The translations under genes were made by a program, and so were the position numbers. From IMG/VR virus record IMGVR_UViG_3300030429_000009, positions 1 to 28,579 of that record: a stretch of DNA of 28,579 nt; one strand, given 5' to 3'. This document shows, piece after piece, positions 20,649-27,595 of the stretch (positions within the stretch are counted from its first letter, which is position 1; each line of letters begins with the position of its first letter). This stretch comes from a virus. The notes beneath the pieces were generated by a model. The model was not told the DNA's origin and ran no database searches. It was given only the letters and a program-made list of their open reading frames with translations.

Positions 20649-22210
20649 GCCGCCCCCCGATTGTTGTTCTTGCGGAAACGCTCTGTCTCACGCTGTGCGA
20701 GCGCATAAGCCGCCATATCTGGAGCCACGGGACGCGGTGCGTCGAACCAACCAAAGGGCAGCTTGGCGCTTGGATACACGCCGCGCCAGATGCCATAGGC
20801 CCACTTGCGGGCGTGTTCCTCGCCCTTGCGGCTGCGTTCCATGGTGAAGGCCAGACAGCCCTCCCATACCTTGCGTGGCTCCTTGAGAACCTCAGCCCTC
20901 AGACCGGCGCGCGGTTGCATTGCGTCCGGCATGCTGAATTCATGCATCTCGCCTTCGACCGCATGGATTCCTGATCGTGCAGCGCGCTCCCATCCGCAGG
21001 CGGTGCATGTCGGCCCGCGCATGCCCCCGCTGCACTCCGGGCAAACGACCTTTTCGCGAACCTGTTCGTTGCGCTCGCGGGCCTTGCTGTCCTGCTTGGT
21101 GGATGCGTCCAGTTCACCGGCGCCGTTTTCCCAGACGTCGAACATATCCAGCGCGAACCGCTCGATATTGCCGCTGTGATCGAGCCAAAGAGCCATATCC
21201 TTGTCAGGGTGGATGCGCATTACGCGCCCGATCTCCTGCATGTGACTGGACAGGCTCTTGCGGTAGGGCTTGCAAGATATGCCGCATTTAACATCGGGAA
21301 CGTCGAACCCTTTTGTGAGAACACCGCATGAGACCAGCCCATGAATGGCGCTGTCGGCACGGCGGAACTCTTCGATCTTGGCGGCGCGTTCCTCGTCGCT
21401 CTTGTCCAGGTATGATACCTGCTGGAAATTAAACCCGGCGGAGGCAAACGCCGCGCAGAGTTCGCGCCCATGCTCCACCGTGGGGCTGAAAACGATTGTC
21501 TTGACCGGCCCGCCAAAATGCTGCTGCGTCTTGTCCACCCATTCGGCCACAACATCGCCAATGATCTGAATGCCCGCCGTTGTGGCGCTTGCGTCGGAAA
21601 ATTCCCCGTAGCTGTTCAGCCCGAGTTCCGCGTCCTGCGGGGACTTGGCCACGTAGATTTTCGGCTCAATCAGGTGCCCGCCATTGATCAGCTGGCGCGT
21701 CGGGATGACGTTCACCACGCCTTCCCAAAATTCGCCCATGCCCTTCGTGAAAGGCGTTGCCGTGAGCCCCACAACCACCGCGTCGGGATTGCTGCGGATA
21801 TAGTCCAGCGTCGAGCGATATTGCGCATGACATTCGTCATAGACGATCAGATCAGGGCGGCGTGGCAATGACCTGCGCGCAAGGGTCTGGATGCTGCAAA
21901 CCTGCACATTTTCGCGCGGCATGTATCGGTCGTTGATCCCTTGCACTACGCCATGCGGGATGCCGTAATTGTCCATGGTTTCGCTGGTCTGGTTCACCAG
22001 TGCCACACGATCGACAAGAAATAGCGCGTAGCTGCCTTTGCGGTTCGCCTCTTTCAACAGGCTTGCCGCCATAACGGTCTTGCCCGCCCCAGTGCCGGCG
22101 CAAAGAATTTGCTTCTTTTTCCCGGCGCGCACGCCGTTGCGCAGGCCCTCGATTGCCTCGGCCTGATAGTCGCGCAACTGGATTTCTTTCGGTGGGGTGA
22201 AATTCAGCAT
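20645..22210 (-). CDS. SF2 DEAD/DEAH-type helicase with zinc ribbon
   Basis: A 521-residue superfamily 2 helicase. A Q-type motif near residue 13 (RDYQAEAIEGL) is followed by the Walker A motif GTGAGKT (39-45), DECH (125-128) and TATPF (150-154). The second RecA domain has SCGVLTKGFDVPD and the arginine-finger motif QEIGRVMRIH. A zinc ribbon (CPECSGG...CTACG, about residues 388-405) follows, then a C-terminal region. It probably unwinds DNA in phage replication or recombination. GGAGG lies ten bases before the ATG. It overlaps the 86-residue gene by seven bases. Confidence 0.92.
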   Translation of the reverse strand: MLNFTPPKEIQLRDYQAEAIEGLRNGVRAGKKKQILCAGTGAGKTVMAASLLKEANRKGSYALFLVDRVALVNQTSETMDNYGIPHGVVQGINDRYMPRENVQVCSIQTLARRSLPRRPDLIVYDECHAQYRSTLDYIRSNPDAVVVGLTATPFTKGMGEFWEGVVNVIPTRQLINGGHLIEPKIYVAKSPQDAELGLNSYGEFSDASATTAGIQIIGDVVAEWVDKTQQHFGGPVKTIVFSPTVEHGRELCAAFASAGFNFQQVSYLDKSDEERAAKIEEFRRADSAIHGLVSCGVLTKGFDVPDVKCGISCKPYRKSLSSHMQEIGRVMRIHPDKDMALWLDHSGNIERFALDMFDVWENGAGELDASTKQDSKARERNEQVREKVVCPECSGGMRGPTCTACGWERAARSGIHAVEGEMHEFSMPDAMQPRAGLRAEVLKEPRKVWEGCLAFTMERSRKGEEHARKWAYGIWRGVYPSAKLPFGWFDAPRPVAPDMAAYALAQRETERFRKNNNRGAA

Positions 22211-22464
22211 CTTGCCGTGACCTCCCTGTAAGCCTCGCGCTCTGCGGTTGCCCGGTCCTGCCCGCCATCAAATTCGCGGAGGGCGGCGCGTTCCGACCAG
22301 TCGCCGACTTGGGGGAAAACCTCCTCATGCACCGCCGCGCGAACCTCAGGCTTTTTCAGCCACGCCAGCGCGTCCGGTGACAGGCGGCCGGGGCGCAGAG
22401 ACATGCGCCACTCGTCGCGGATCACATCGCCACCATGGGCCCGGATTCTGGCGAGGATGGACAT
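22204..22464 (-). CDS. Small hypothetical protein upstream of the helicase
   Basis: An 86-residue protein starting MSILARIRAHGGDVIRDEWR, with an ATG overlapping the previous stop. It is basic in the first half and acidic in the second (VHEEVFPQVGDWSERAALRE), with no membrane segment. It is co-translated with the helicase. I do not recognise it; it may be a helicase partner. Confidence 0.65.
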   Translation of the reverse strand: MSILARIRAHGGDVIRDEWRMSLRPGRLSPDALAWLKKPEVRAAVHEEVFPQVGDWSERAALREFDGGQDRATAEREAYREVTARC

Positions 22465-23384
22465 CAGTAGGCCACCCCGATCTTTTCCAGTTCATCGACC
22501 CGCTTTTTCAGGGCGTGGACCTGACGGTGATAAGCGTCCCGATCCTCGAGCGCCTTCCACTTGGCGTTGGCCTCGTTTTTCACTGCGGCTTGCAGGCGAC
22601 GGATGACCTCGGTCTTGTCGTCGCCAGTGAGTTCCTTCAATTCCCGCTTGAGGTCTGCAATGAGACTGGTCTGAGATTTCGTCCGCTTGCGCAGATCATC
22701 GACGTCAGAGCGCAGCCCTATCCAATCATCCTCTTGAGCCTCTGGTGTGAGAGACCGGAATTCGCGGCGCAGCTTGGCGTGCGGATCGGGCGCGGCCTCT
22801 TGTTCAGGTGCCGGGCCTTCACAGGCTGCGGGCTTATCACCCTCTTCGACCGTTTCCCCCGTATCGCTAGGGTCAGCCGTCCGCCCGGCTGATAGCCTAC
22901 TCGAACCGTCCGGCGCGTAGCCTTCGCGCCCAATAGCGCCATCTTCGCGATTGGTTCTTTCGCTCGGGATTTCTTCGACCTGTGCAGCCTTGCGTTCCTC
23001 TGCCGCCTGCCGCTGTTCTTCGGCGAACCGCTCCGCCTCGCGTTCGGCCTCGATCTCTTTCCACTTGGAATGAATACCCCGGATCGTGCGCGGGTTGCCG
23101 CGCTGCCGGGCCTCCTCGAATTGATCCGCGTTGGCGGCTGCCCACATGGCGGCGGCGCGGTCATGATCGTGCATCCCCTCCGCCAACTTGGCGGAGCACA
23201 TCCACTGCCCGAACTCTCGATCACCGGGGAAAAGCGCGCGCGCTTCGTTCATTGCGTGCCCTATCGCAAGCCATCCACCGATGGTGAATTCCTCGCCCTT
23301 TTCGACATTTTGCCGCCCCTTGCGGACTTCCTCCGCCAGCACGTCCAGACGGTATGACCGCTCGTTATGTCCGAGTTTACTCAT
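22464..23384 (-). CDS. DUF3102-like replication-region protein
   Basis: A 306-residue protein starting at the ATG at 23384 (MSKLGHNERSYRLDVLAEEV), overlapping the RusA stop. Residues about 30-100 (IGGWLAIGHAMNEARALFPG, REFGQWMCSAKLAEGMHDHD, RAAAMWAAANADQFEEA) follow the pattern of the DUF3102 and ParB-like phage/plasmid proteins. A highly charged linker (about 105-220) follows, and the end is a long coiled coil (about 220-306: LRKRTKSQTSLIADLKREL and similar). Role unknown; DNA-associated or replication-related by neighbourhood. A longer start upstream lies in the RusA gene. Confidence 0.6.
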   Translation of the reverse strand: MSKLGHNERSYRLDVLAEEVRKGRQNVEKGEEFTIGGWLAIGHAMNEARALFPGDREFGQWMCSAKLAEGMHDHDRAAAMWAAANADQFEEARQRGNPRTIRGIHSKWKEIEAEREAERFAEEQRQAAEERKAAQVEEIPSERTNREDGAIGREGYAPDGSSRLSAGRTADPSDTGETVEEGDKPAACEGPAPEQEAAPDPHAKLRREFRSLTPEAQEDDWIGLRSDVDDLRKRTKSQTSLIADLKRELKELTGDDKTEVIRRLQAAVKNEANAKWKALEDRDAYHRQVHALKKRVDELEKIGVAY

Positions 23385-23788
23385 GCGACCTGCCCCTTGA
23401 CCATTTCCCGAGCCAAATCCCCGATGGCCTTCCACTTGTCGGCCTGCGTCGCATGCACAACGACCGCGCCATTCTTCACGACCGGGCCTTTTCGCAGAGT
23501 GAAAGACCAGCCCGCGTCATCGACGCCCGCCGCTTGGGCAATCCCGTCCAGATGCGCCTTGATCGAGGCCAAGAGATTGTCGAGGTCACGACGACCTTCT
23601 GTTGGCGGGAAAAATTCGATGACCAAATGAGCATCTGCGGGAATGGCTGCGCGAACCCTCCGGGCCTCCGCAAAGCCCTCGAGCTTCGCAGCTTGTCGGC
23701 TTGCAGTTGCTGAGCGCCGGTCTGTGCGGTTGTTCGGCCAAAGCGCTTTCGCTGGCCAGCCAAGGCGTATGAAAAACTCGGGCCCCAT
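23381..23788 (-). CDS. rusA: RusA-family Holliday junction resolvase
   Basis: A 135-residue protein starting at the ATG at 23788, with GGAGG five bases upstream; it overlaps the SSB stop by one base. The metal-site region DLDNLLASIKAHLDGI (68-83) supplies D68 and D70, N71 and K77, and a further aspartate pair (90-91) follows. These match the arrangement of E. coli RusA (D70, D72, K76, D91 from memory). The N-terminus FFIRLGWPAKALWPNNRT is also usual. The dimer would cut Holliday junctions or branched replication intermediates before packaging. It works next to SSB and the helicase. Confidence 0.88.
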   Translation of the reverse strand: MGPEFFIRLGWPAKALWPNNRTDRRSATASRQAAKLEGFAEARRVRAAIPADAHLVIEFFPPTEGRRDLDNLLASIKAHLDGIAQAAGVDDAGWSFTLRKGPVVKNGAVVVHATQADKWKAIGDLAREMVKGQVA

Positions 23789-24291
23789 CACATCCTCCAT
23801 TCCGGAGCGAACGGAATCTCATCGTCCATGTCGCGGCTGGATGGGCGTCCGCCGCCGCCATATGATCCTTGATCCGGCCCCGGCGACTGGTCATAGCCAC
23901 CCTGCCCCCCTCCATTGTCTGAACCGCTGCCTGAGTTGCCCTTGGCCCCGTCCAGCATCACCAGAGACGCGTCAAAGCCTTGGAGCACGATCTCTGTGCT
24001 GTATTTGTCCTGTCCCGACTGATCCTGCCATTTGCGGGTTTGCAGCTTGCCCTCGATATAGACCTTGGAGCCTTTGCGCAGATACTGCTCGGCCACGCGC
24101 ACCAGACCTTCGGAGAAGACGGCCACGGCGTGCCATTCCGTCCGCTCGCGGCGTTCACCCGTGTTTTTGTCTTTCCATGTCTCAGACGTGGCGATGCGAA
24201 GGTTGCAGACCTTGCCGCCGTTCTGAAAGGTCCGGACCTCGGGGTCGCGGCCCAGATTGCCGAGAATGATTACCTTGTTGACACCAGCCAC
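23788..24291 (-). CDS. ssb: Single-stranded DNA-binding protein
   Basis: A 167-residue SSB starting with GTG (24291), seven bases after GGGAGG. Residues 1-110 form the OB fold ([60 protein letters not shown]). A glycine-rich linker follows. The acidic tip DDEIPF (156-161) is present but is not at the very end: the chain goes on for six residues (APEWRM). The end motif binds partner proteins in relatives. It coats single-stranded DNA during phage replication and recombination, and lies beside RusA. Confidence 0.94.
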   Translation of the reverse strand: MAGVNKVIILGNLGRDPEVRTFQNGGKVCNLRIATSETWKDKNTGERRERTEWHAVAVFSEGLVRVAEQYLRKGSKVYIEGKLQTRKWQDQSGQDKYSTEIVLQGFDASLVMLDGAKGNSGSGSDNGGGQGGYDQSPGPDQGSYGGGGRPSSRDMDDEIPFAPEWRM

Positions 24292-24477
24292 CTATCGGCC
24301 TCCCTGTGATTCCAAGCGGGCCAAGGCTTTGTCCAGCCGGTCCCGAATGCTTTGCGTTGTTGTTGATGTCGTCGCGCCCGCTGGCACTGGATGCAGGGCC
24401 ACGCGCAGGGCGTGAACCTCGTCCATGGGGATGCGGATCACGGCGTAATCGCCGTCGCGCGTTATGGAGCCGGTCAT
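24292..24477 (-). CDS. Small hypothetical protein before SSB
   Basis: A 61-residue protein starting MTGSITRDGDYAVIRIPMDE at 24477, with AGGAGGG close upstream. Residues 5-30 look like two beta strands and a turn. The C-terminal part (TTQSIRDRLDKALARLESQG) is a helix. It overlaps the previous stop (ATGA) and its TAG is directly followed by the SSB GTG. Function unknown. Confidence 0.65.
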   Translation of the reverse strand: MTGSITRDGDYAVIRIPMDEVHALRVALHPVPAGATTSTTTQSIRDRLDKALARLESQGGR

Positions 24478-24851
24478 GCCGCCCTCCTGTGAAGGTCGAG
24501 CGCGGGCAATTGCATCGCCAGCGGTAGGGCGGTAGCAGTCGGCGCTGCGGCCTTCACTGCACTACTGAGCGCCGCGCTCGGAGCGATGCTGTCTGCCCTG
24601 CGCCCTTCCGGGTGGCAGCCGCCATCCGCGCGGGATGGACGGACAAACTCCAGACAGCACCGCTCAGAAAGCGGTTTAGAATGTCGGCCCGTCTGGTGGG
24701 CCATCCCCGCGTCCCGGCCTTTGGTGTCTATGATCAGGGAAGCGTCCCCACACGTGCCACCAGTCAGGCCGGATTTTGCTTTCAACGCTTTCGCGTCAGG
24801 GAGGTGGACAGTCTCGCGCTGGACCGCCCATTCATGCACGTGGTAATTCAT
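24474..24851 (-). CDS. Hypothetical protein in the replication module
   Basis: A 125-residue protein starting at the ATG at 24851 (MNYHVHEWAVQRETVHLPDA), overlapping the previous stop. It has four cysteines (G-G-T-C, RCCLEF, GGCHP) that could bind metal, and an alanine-rich C-terminus (LSSAVKAAAPTATALPLAMQ). The codon pattern is less regular than that of its neighbours, and the last half is of low complexity. The gene is kept because of the ATGA overlaps on both sides. No family recognised. Confidence 0.5.
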   Translation of the reverse strand: MNYHVHEWAVQRETVHLPDAKALKAKSGLTGGTCGDASLIIDTKGRDAGMAHQTGRHSKPLSERCCLEFVRPSRADGGCHPEGRRADSIAPSAALSSAVKAAAPTATALPLAMQLPALDLHRRAA

Positions 24852-25321
24852 GCGCCCAGCCCCCATGATGCGCGGGCGCGGGCGTTCTCTGCTCTCGCCA
24901 CCTCATACATTGTGAGAGCCTTTGGTTCAGGCTTAGAGGTGCAGGCTGGCCGCTCCGGAGGTCGCCCCCGTTTTTTGGCTGGGGTAAAAACGATCCCTTC
25001 CTTCTTCGCCTTGTGTGAGAGGTAAGTGCGATTGCAGGATAAGGCTTCTGCGGCCTCAGCAAGTGTCATGCCCTTGGATGAGAGCCTGCGCATCGCCTCT
25101 GGCGAAACCCGACCAGACCCTCGGACGCCGATGGGCAATTTAAAGCCGCACCCGTCCGCGATACGGCGCAACTCACAACGGGAAATTCCCGCAGCGCCTG
25201 CCATGCCGCTCTGAGTTGAAAATCTGTCAGCCAAGGATTGGAGCCACAATCGACGCATTTGAGACTTCACTGCCTTTTCCCTTACGAGGAAATCAGACCA
25301 TTTTGCGGGGCTGCCAGTCAC
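24848..25321 (-). CDS. Putative helix-turn-helix DNA-binding protein
   Basis: A 157-residue basic protein starting with GTG at 25321, which has GGAGG seven bases upstream and overlaps the previous stop (GTGA). Residues about 30-75 (ADRFSTQSGMAGAAGISRCE) and about 85-115 (GMTLAEAAEALSCNRTYLSH) look like two helix-turn-helix segments. An AT-hook-like basic stretch (KKRGRPPERP) follows. It probably binds DNA, either as a replication initiator or as a regulator. The place in the early operon fits both; I cannot choose between them. Confidence 0.6.
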   Translation of the reverse strand: MTGSPAKWSDFLVREKAVKSQMRRLWLQSLADRFSTQSGMAGAAGISRCELRRIADGCGFKLPIGVRGSGRVSPEAMRRLSSKGMTLAEAAEALSCNRTYLSHKAKKEGIVFTPAKKRGRPPERPACTSKPEPKALTMYEVARAENARARASWGLGA

Positions 25322-25752
25322 TTACCCACCTCCAGCGCTGACCGCGCCCGGCGCAGCGCCTCTATGGCCTCGTCAATTTCGGTGATGGCCTGTGCCGTGT
25401 CCCGGTCGGCCTGCGACTGCTGAGCCGCGAGAATGGCGTTGACCGCTTCCCCTGCCTCTTTTGAAATCGCGCCGGCATGGAGAAGCATGGACCCCCGCGC
25501 CGTGGCGGCGTCTGGGTTGAGCCGCCGCGCCATGAGCCGCGTGACGGGGTGGCGCCCGCTGGCATCCTCCAGCGCGATCACGTCATCCACCGGCCAGCCG
25601 TGAAGGCCAGAGAGCCGCTTGGACAGCGTGCCCTTGCTGACGCTCTGACCGGTGCGGGCGTTGATGGTTTCCGCCGCGGCGTCGAGACAGCCATACTGAC
25701 CGTCGATCAGCGCTGACATTTGGGAATTGAGCAGGCGGCGCAGGTCAGCCAT
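25318..25752 (-). CDS. CII-like phage regulatory protein, putative
   Basis: A 144-residue protein starting at the ATG at 25752, six bases after GAGG. Residues about 8-60 (NSQMSALIDGQYGCLDAAAE, ARTGQSVSKGTLSKRLSG) look like a helix-turn-helix in the style of small phage regulators. The C-terminal part (about 90-144) is a helix rich in acidic residues, perhaps for oligomerisation. It is the second gene of the leftward early operon, after the Cro-like gene, where CII-type activators are often found. The regulator role is an inference. Confidence 0.6.
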   Translation of the reverse strand: MADLRRLLNSQMSALIDGQYGCLDAAAETINARTGQSVSKGTLSKRLSGLHGWPVDDVIALEDASGRHPVTRLMARRLNPDAATARGSMLLHAGAISKEAGEAVNAILAAQQSQADRDTAQAITEIDEAIEALRRARSALEVGK

Positions 25753-25821
25753 TGGCAACCTCGTTTCCTTGGAGGAAAGGCCGATCTGGCGCAGCGTGCC
25801 GATATGGGACAGAACACGGCA

Positions 25822-26076
25822 TCACGCAGCGCCTCTTTCGGTCGAAGCGCAATTGGCCTCGATCTCGTCAGACGTGCTTGGGGCCGGAATGAATCCAAAC
25901 AGGCTTTCAGGGCACTCGATCCCTGCATCAGCACACATCGAGGAAATGACCGCGTACCATCTGGCGGGAAACTTTCCGTCAGACACAGCGTTTCCAATCG
26001 CGGCCTTGCTCACTCGCAAAGCCTCAATCATGTTCTTGCGCCCGAGGGTGTCACATATGTCTGAAATGTTTCTCAT
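25822..26076 (-). CDS. Cro-like repressor
   Basis: An 84-residue protein starting at the ATG at 26076 (MRNISDICDTLGRKNMIEAL). A helix-turn-helix follows at about residues 15-40 (ALRVSKAAIGNAVSDGKFPA, WYAVISSMC). It is the first gene on the leftward operon. An ATG at 26094 lies inside the -10 box of its promoter, so only the ATG at 26076 can be used; it would leave a 5' leader of only about seven bases. It should bind the operators nearby and shut off the repressor gene, as Cro does in lambda. The C-terminus is loose and acidic. Confidence 0.75.
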   Translation of the reverse strand: MRNISDICDTLGRKNMIEALRVSKAAIGNAVSDGKFPARWYAVISSMCADAGIECPESLFGFIPAPSTSDEIEANCASTERGAA

Positions 26077-26088
26077 AGCTAAAACGTA

Positions 26089-26105
26089 GTACATATTTCA
26101 TGTAC
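26089..26105. promoter_or_regulatory. Operator 1: GTACATATTTCATGTAC
   Basis: A perfect inverted repeat with six-base arms and a five-base spacer. It covers the -10 box of the leftward cro-like promoter, so a bound repressor would block it. It belongs to a set of four in this region. Confidence 0.85.
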
Positions 26106-26118
26106 CCGCAAGCATCAA
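26090..26118 (-). promoter_or_regulatory. Leftward early promoter (PR-like) for the Cro-like gene
   Basis: TTGATG (26118-26113), a 17-base spacer and TATGTA (26095-26090) on the minus strand. Transcription would begin near 26083, just before the ATG at 26076. Operator 1 overlaps the -10 box. Confidence 0.7.
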
Positions 26119-26129
26119 AAAATAGATAC

Positions 26130-26146
26130 GTTCACTTTCCGTGTAC
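26130..26146. promoter_or_regulatory. Operator 2: GTTCACTTTCCGTGTAC
   Basis: An inverted repeat with one mismatch (GTTCAC, TTTCC, GTGTAC). Its centre is 41 bases from operator 1, just upstream of the cI-like start at 26166. It may let the repressor control its own gene. Confidence 0.8.
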
Positions 26147-26165
26147 CCTAGGGCAAACTCTGCAC

Positions 26166-26498
26166 ATGGATCACGAGGATAAAAGACGGCTAGCTCGGAC
26201 CGGTGACGCCAGCAAAGGCGCATCGGCAATTAGGTTGCGTGCCGCTCGATCGGTTAGCGGCTTGAGCCAAGAGGCTCTTGGAGAGGCGGGCGGCGTTAAA
26301 AAGGCAGCTATAAGCAATTCCGAAAAAGGCTTGGCCTATCCTACGCGGTCAGTTTTGATCTTTCTGCATCGCGAGTTCAGAATTGATCTGAATTTTATGA
26401 TTCATGGTGATTTTGCTCAGCTACCTGGTGACGTTCAGGACCGCCTTTTTGACGCATTATCAGCCTTAGAGAGTGAATCGGATCAAGTAAGTAATTGA
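26166..26498 (+). CDS. CI-like repressor, short form without peptidase domain
   Basis: A 110-residue protein starting at the ATG at 26166; an earlier in-frame ATG at 26100 lies in operator 1 and gives an unlikely N-terminus. Residues about 18-75 are an XRE-type helix-turn-helix (IRLRAARSVSGLSQEALGEA, then VKKAAISNSEKGLAYPTRSV). The rest (about 76-110) is a short helix pair, perhaps for dimerisation. The S24 self-cleavage domain of lambda CI is absent. It is the only plus-strand gene facing the Cro-like gene, so it is the best candidate for the lysogeny repressor acting at the four operators. The ribosome site is weak. Confidence 0.75.
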   Translation: MDHEDKRRLARTGDASKGASAIRLRAARSVSGLSQEALGEAGGVKKAAISNSEKGLAYPTRSVLIFLHREFRIDLNFMIHGDFAQLPGDVQDRLFDALSALESESDQVSN

Positions 26499-26572
26499 GG
26501 TTTACACCGATGCGCCGAAGTCGAGAGCAGGACCAATACATTATTGATGAAAACATCTAACCACCCCCAATT

Positions 26573-26587
26573 GTTCTGTATTTGTTC
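26573..26587 (+). promoter_or_regulatory. LexA-box-like motif (GTTC-N7-GTTC)
   Basis: GTTC, seven bases (TGTATTT), GTTC in the intergenic region between the cI-like gene and the secreted-protein gene. This is the alphaproteobacterial LexA-binding motif. It lies about 105 bases before the ATG at 26693. Binding was not tested, and such a motif is expected about once by chance in a window of this size. Confidence 0.55.
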
Positions 26588-26692
26588 TAAAACTTACGCA
26601 GCGAGATGGATGCGCGTCAACAGTTTCGGTCGGTGCTCGCTGTGGATAACGAGATAACTGATTGAGCGCATGAGAAAGAAAGGGTGAGACTA

Positions 26693-27049
26693 ATGCAATT
26701 CAGGGCAACTCTATTCTGCTTGGTCCTTTTCGGGGCAGGCCAAGCCTCGGCGAGCTGCGCCGAGATCGGCGACGAACAATTGCGGCTGAAATGCTACGAC
26801 GCTGTTGCCCAAGGCGCGGGAAGCTCGTGCAAGATGGAAGATTTCACTTATTCCGACTACGGGTCAGGGTTGAAAGTGTCGGGGTCCATGACCTGCCCCA
26901 AGGGCCGCATGGATTATCGCCTCTATGACGGCGACGGCAATCTGCTCGTTTCGGGGTTCACCTACTTTCAGGGCTATGCGCTTCAAATCCTTGAGCGCGT
27001 ACCCGCGCCCAGCGAATTGAACATCAAGTATTCAGTCGAACAGAACTGA
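26693..27049 (+). CDS. Small secreted protein with signal peptide
   Basis: A 118-residue protein starting at the ATG at 26693. The N-terminus (MQFRATLFCLVLFGAGQASA) is a signal peptide with likely cleavage after ASA. The mature part has SCAEIGDEQLRLKCYDAVAQ, the C...RL.CYD pattern found in many small periplasmic proteins, and ends in beta-rich sequence (YRLYDGDGNLLVSGFTYFQG). Four cysteines could form disulfides. It lies between the repressor and the rightward promoter, transcribed with the repressor, so it is probably expressed in lysogens: a moron-type gene. It may affect the host envelope or superinfection; this is not shown. Confidence 0.65.
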   Translation: MQFRATLFCLVLFGAGQASASCAEIGDEQLRLKCYDAVAQGAGSSCKMEDFTYSDYGSGLKVSGSMTCPKGRMDYRLYDGDGNLLVSGFTYFQGYALQILERVPAPSELNIKYSVEQN

Positions 27050-27110
27050 CCAAGGCGATCTGGAAGGGCGGTAGGGTATGAACGCAGCCGCAAACATAAA
27101 GGAGTTACCA

Positions 27111-27419
27111 ATGCCTGATCAGAACGACACTTTTCGATTGCTCAGCATGCGCCAACCCCAAATCGAGCGTGTCCCCGCAAACGCCCGCCTTGAAACACCG
27201 GCTCACTATGTTCTCCGCCTCGACGCCAACTTTGACATGCAGATCGAGGCGGAAACGATGGGCGATACAAGCTGCCTTGAGCTTAAAATGAAACTTCCCG
27301 CGCCCGTCGATACACCTCCTTTACAGCGTCTTGAACAAATTGCTGACGAAGCGTTTGCAGACGCACTTCAAGCCATTGCATCTGAGCTTCGGAAAAGGGC
27401 GCAATCGCGCCTCCCGTAA
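27111..27419 (+). CDS. Hypothetical protein, second gene of the plus-strand cassette
   Basis: A 102-residue protein starting at the ATG at 27111, with AAAGGAG six bases upstream, so an earlier in-frame ATG at 27078 was not chosen. It reads MPDQNDTFRLLSMRQPQIER, then a beta-rich centre (HYVLRLDANFDMQIEAETMG) and a helical end (QRLEQIADEAFADALQAIAS). It follows the secreted-protein gene by 61 bases and an intrinsic terminator follows. Its last 45 codons overlap a gene on the other strand. No known family. An anti-repressor or other induction factor is possible from position and size, without direct support. Confidence 0.6.
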   Translation: MPDQNDTFRLLSMRQPQIERVPANARLETPAHYVLRLDANFDMQIEAETMGDTSCLELKMKLPAPVDTPPLQRLEQIADEAFADALQAIASELRKRAQSRLP

Positions 27420-27465
27420 GGTCCGCCGCGACCAAACCCGGCGCGGCCTGTTCTTTCTCATCCAT
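27283..27465 (-). CDS. Small hypothetical protein opposing the preceding gene
   Basis: A 60-residue protein starting at the ATG at 27465, eight bases after GGAGG on the minus strand. It reads MDEKEQAAPGLVAADLTGGA and has a coiled-coil-like helix (MQWLEVRLQTLRQQFVQDAV, KEVYRRAREVSF). The 3' ends of this gene and of the plus-strand gene share 137 bases. Both look coding, and both have good ribosome sites. The longer frame to 27684 has a poor N-terminal part and was not used. Function unknown. Confidence 0.5.
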   Translation of the reverse strand: MDEKEQAAPGLVAADLTGGAIAPFSEAQMQWLEVRLQTLRQQFVQDAVKEVYRRAREVSF

Positions 27466-27480
27466 TCTCAACACCTCCTG

Positions 27481-27504
27481 CCCCGCCATCGAGCGGGGCT
27501 TTTT
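27481..27504 (+). terminator. Intrinsic terminator of the cI-side cassette
   Basis: CCCCGC, a CATCGA loop, GCGGGG and then CTTTTT. It lies 61 bases after the stop of the plus-strand gene at 27419 and before the rightward promoter, so it isolates the lysogenic transcript from the early operon. Confidence 0.85.
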
Positions 27505-27511
27505 CATGCCG

Positions 27512-27526
27512 TCAGCACATTGCTGA
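27512..27526. repeat. Short inverted repeat TCAGCA-CAT-TGCTGA
   Basis: A perfect six-base inverted repeat with a three-base centre, just after the terminator. It does not match the four operators. It could be a site for another regulator or just a small hairpin. Confidence 0.4.
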
Positions 27527-27570
27527 TGGGGTGAGTATAGCAGAGTGAGTCGCGCTCGAATATAACGCAC

Positions 27571-27587
27571 GTTCATTTTACATGTAC
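27571..27587. promoter_or_regulatory. Operator 3: GTTCATTTTACATGTAC
   Basis: An inverted repeat with one mismatch and a five-base spacer, 31 bases (centre to centre) before operator 4 and upstream of the -35 box of the rightward promoter. It contains the perfect palindrome TACATGTA. Confidence 0.75.
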
Positions 27588-27595
27588 TTTCTTTC

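Noticed and set aside
26077-26094. A longer Cro-like protein starting at the ATG at 26094.
   Set aside because: This ATG is part of the -10 box and operator 1, so it would not be in the transcript.
26100-26165. A longer CI-like protein starting at the ATG at 26100.
   Set aside because: The start lies in operator 1 and the extra 22 residues cover operator 2, with no ribosome site.
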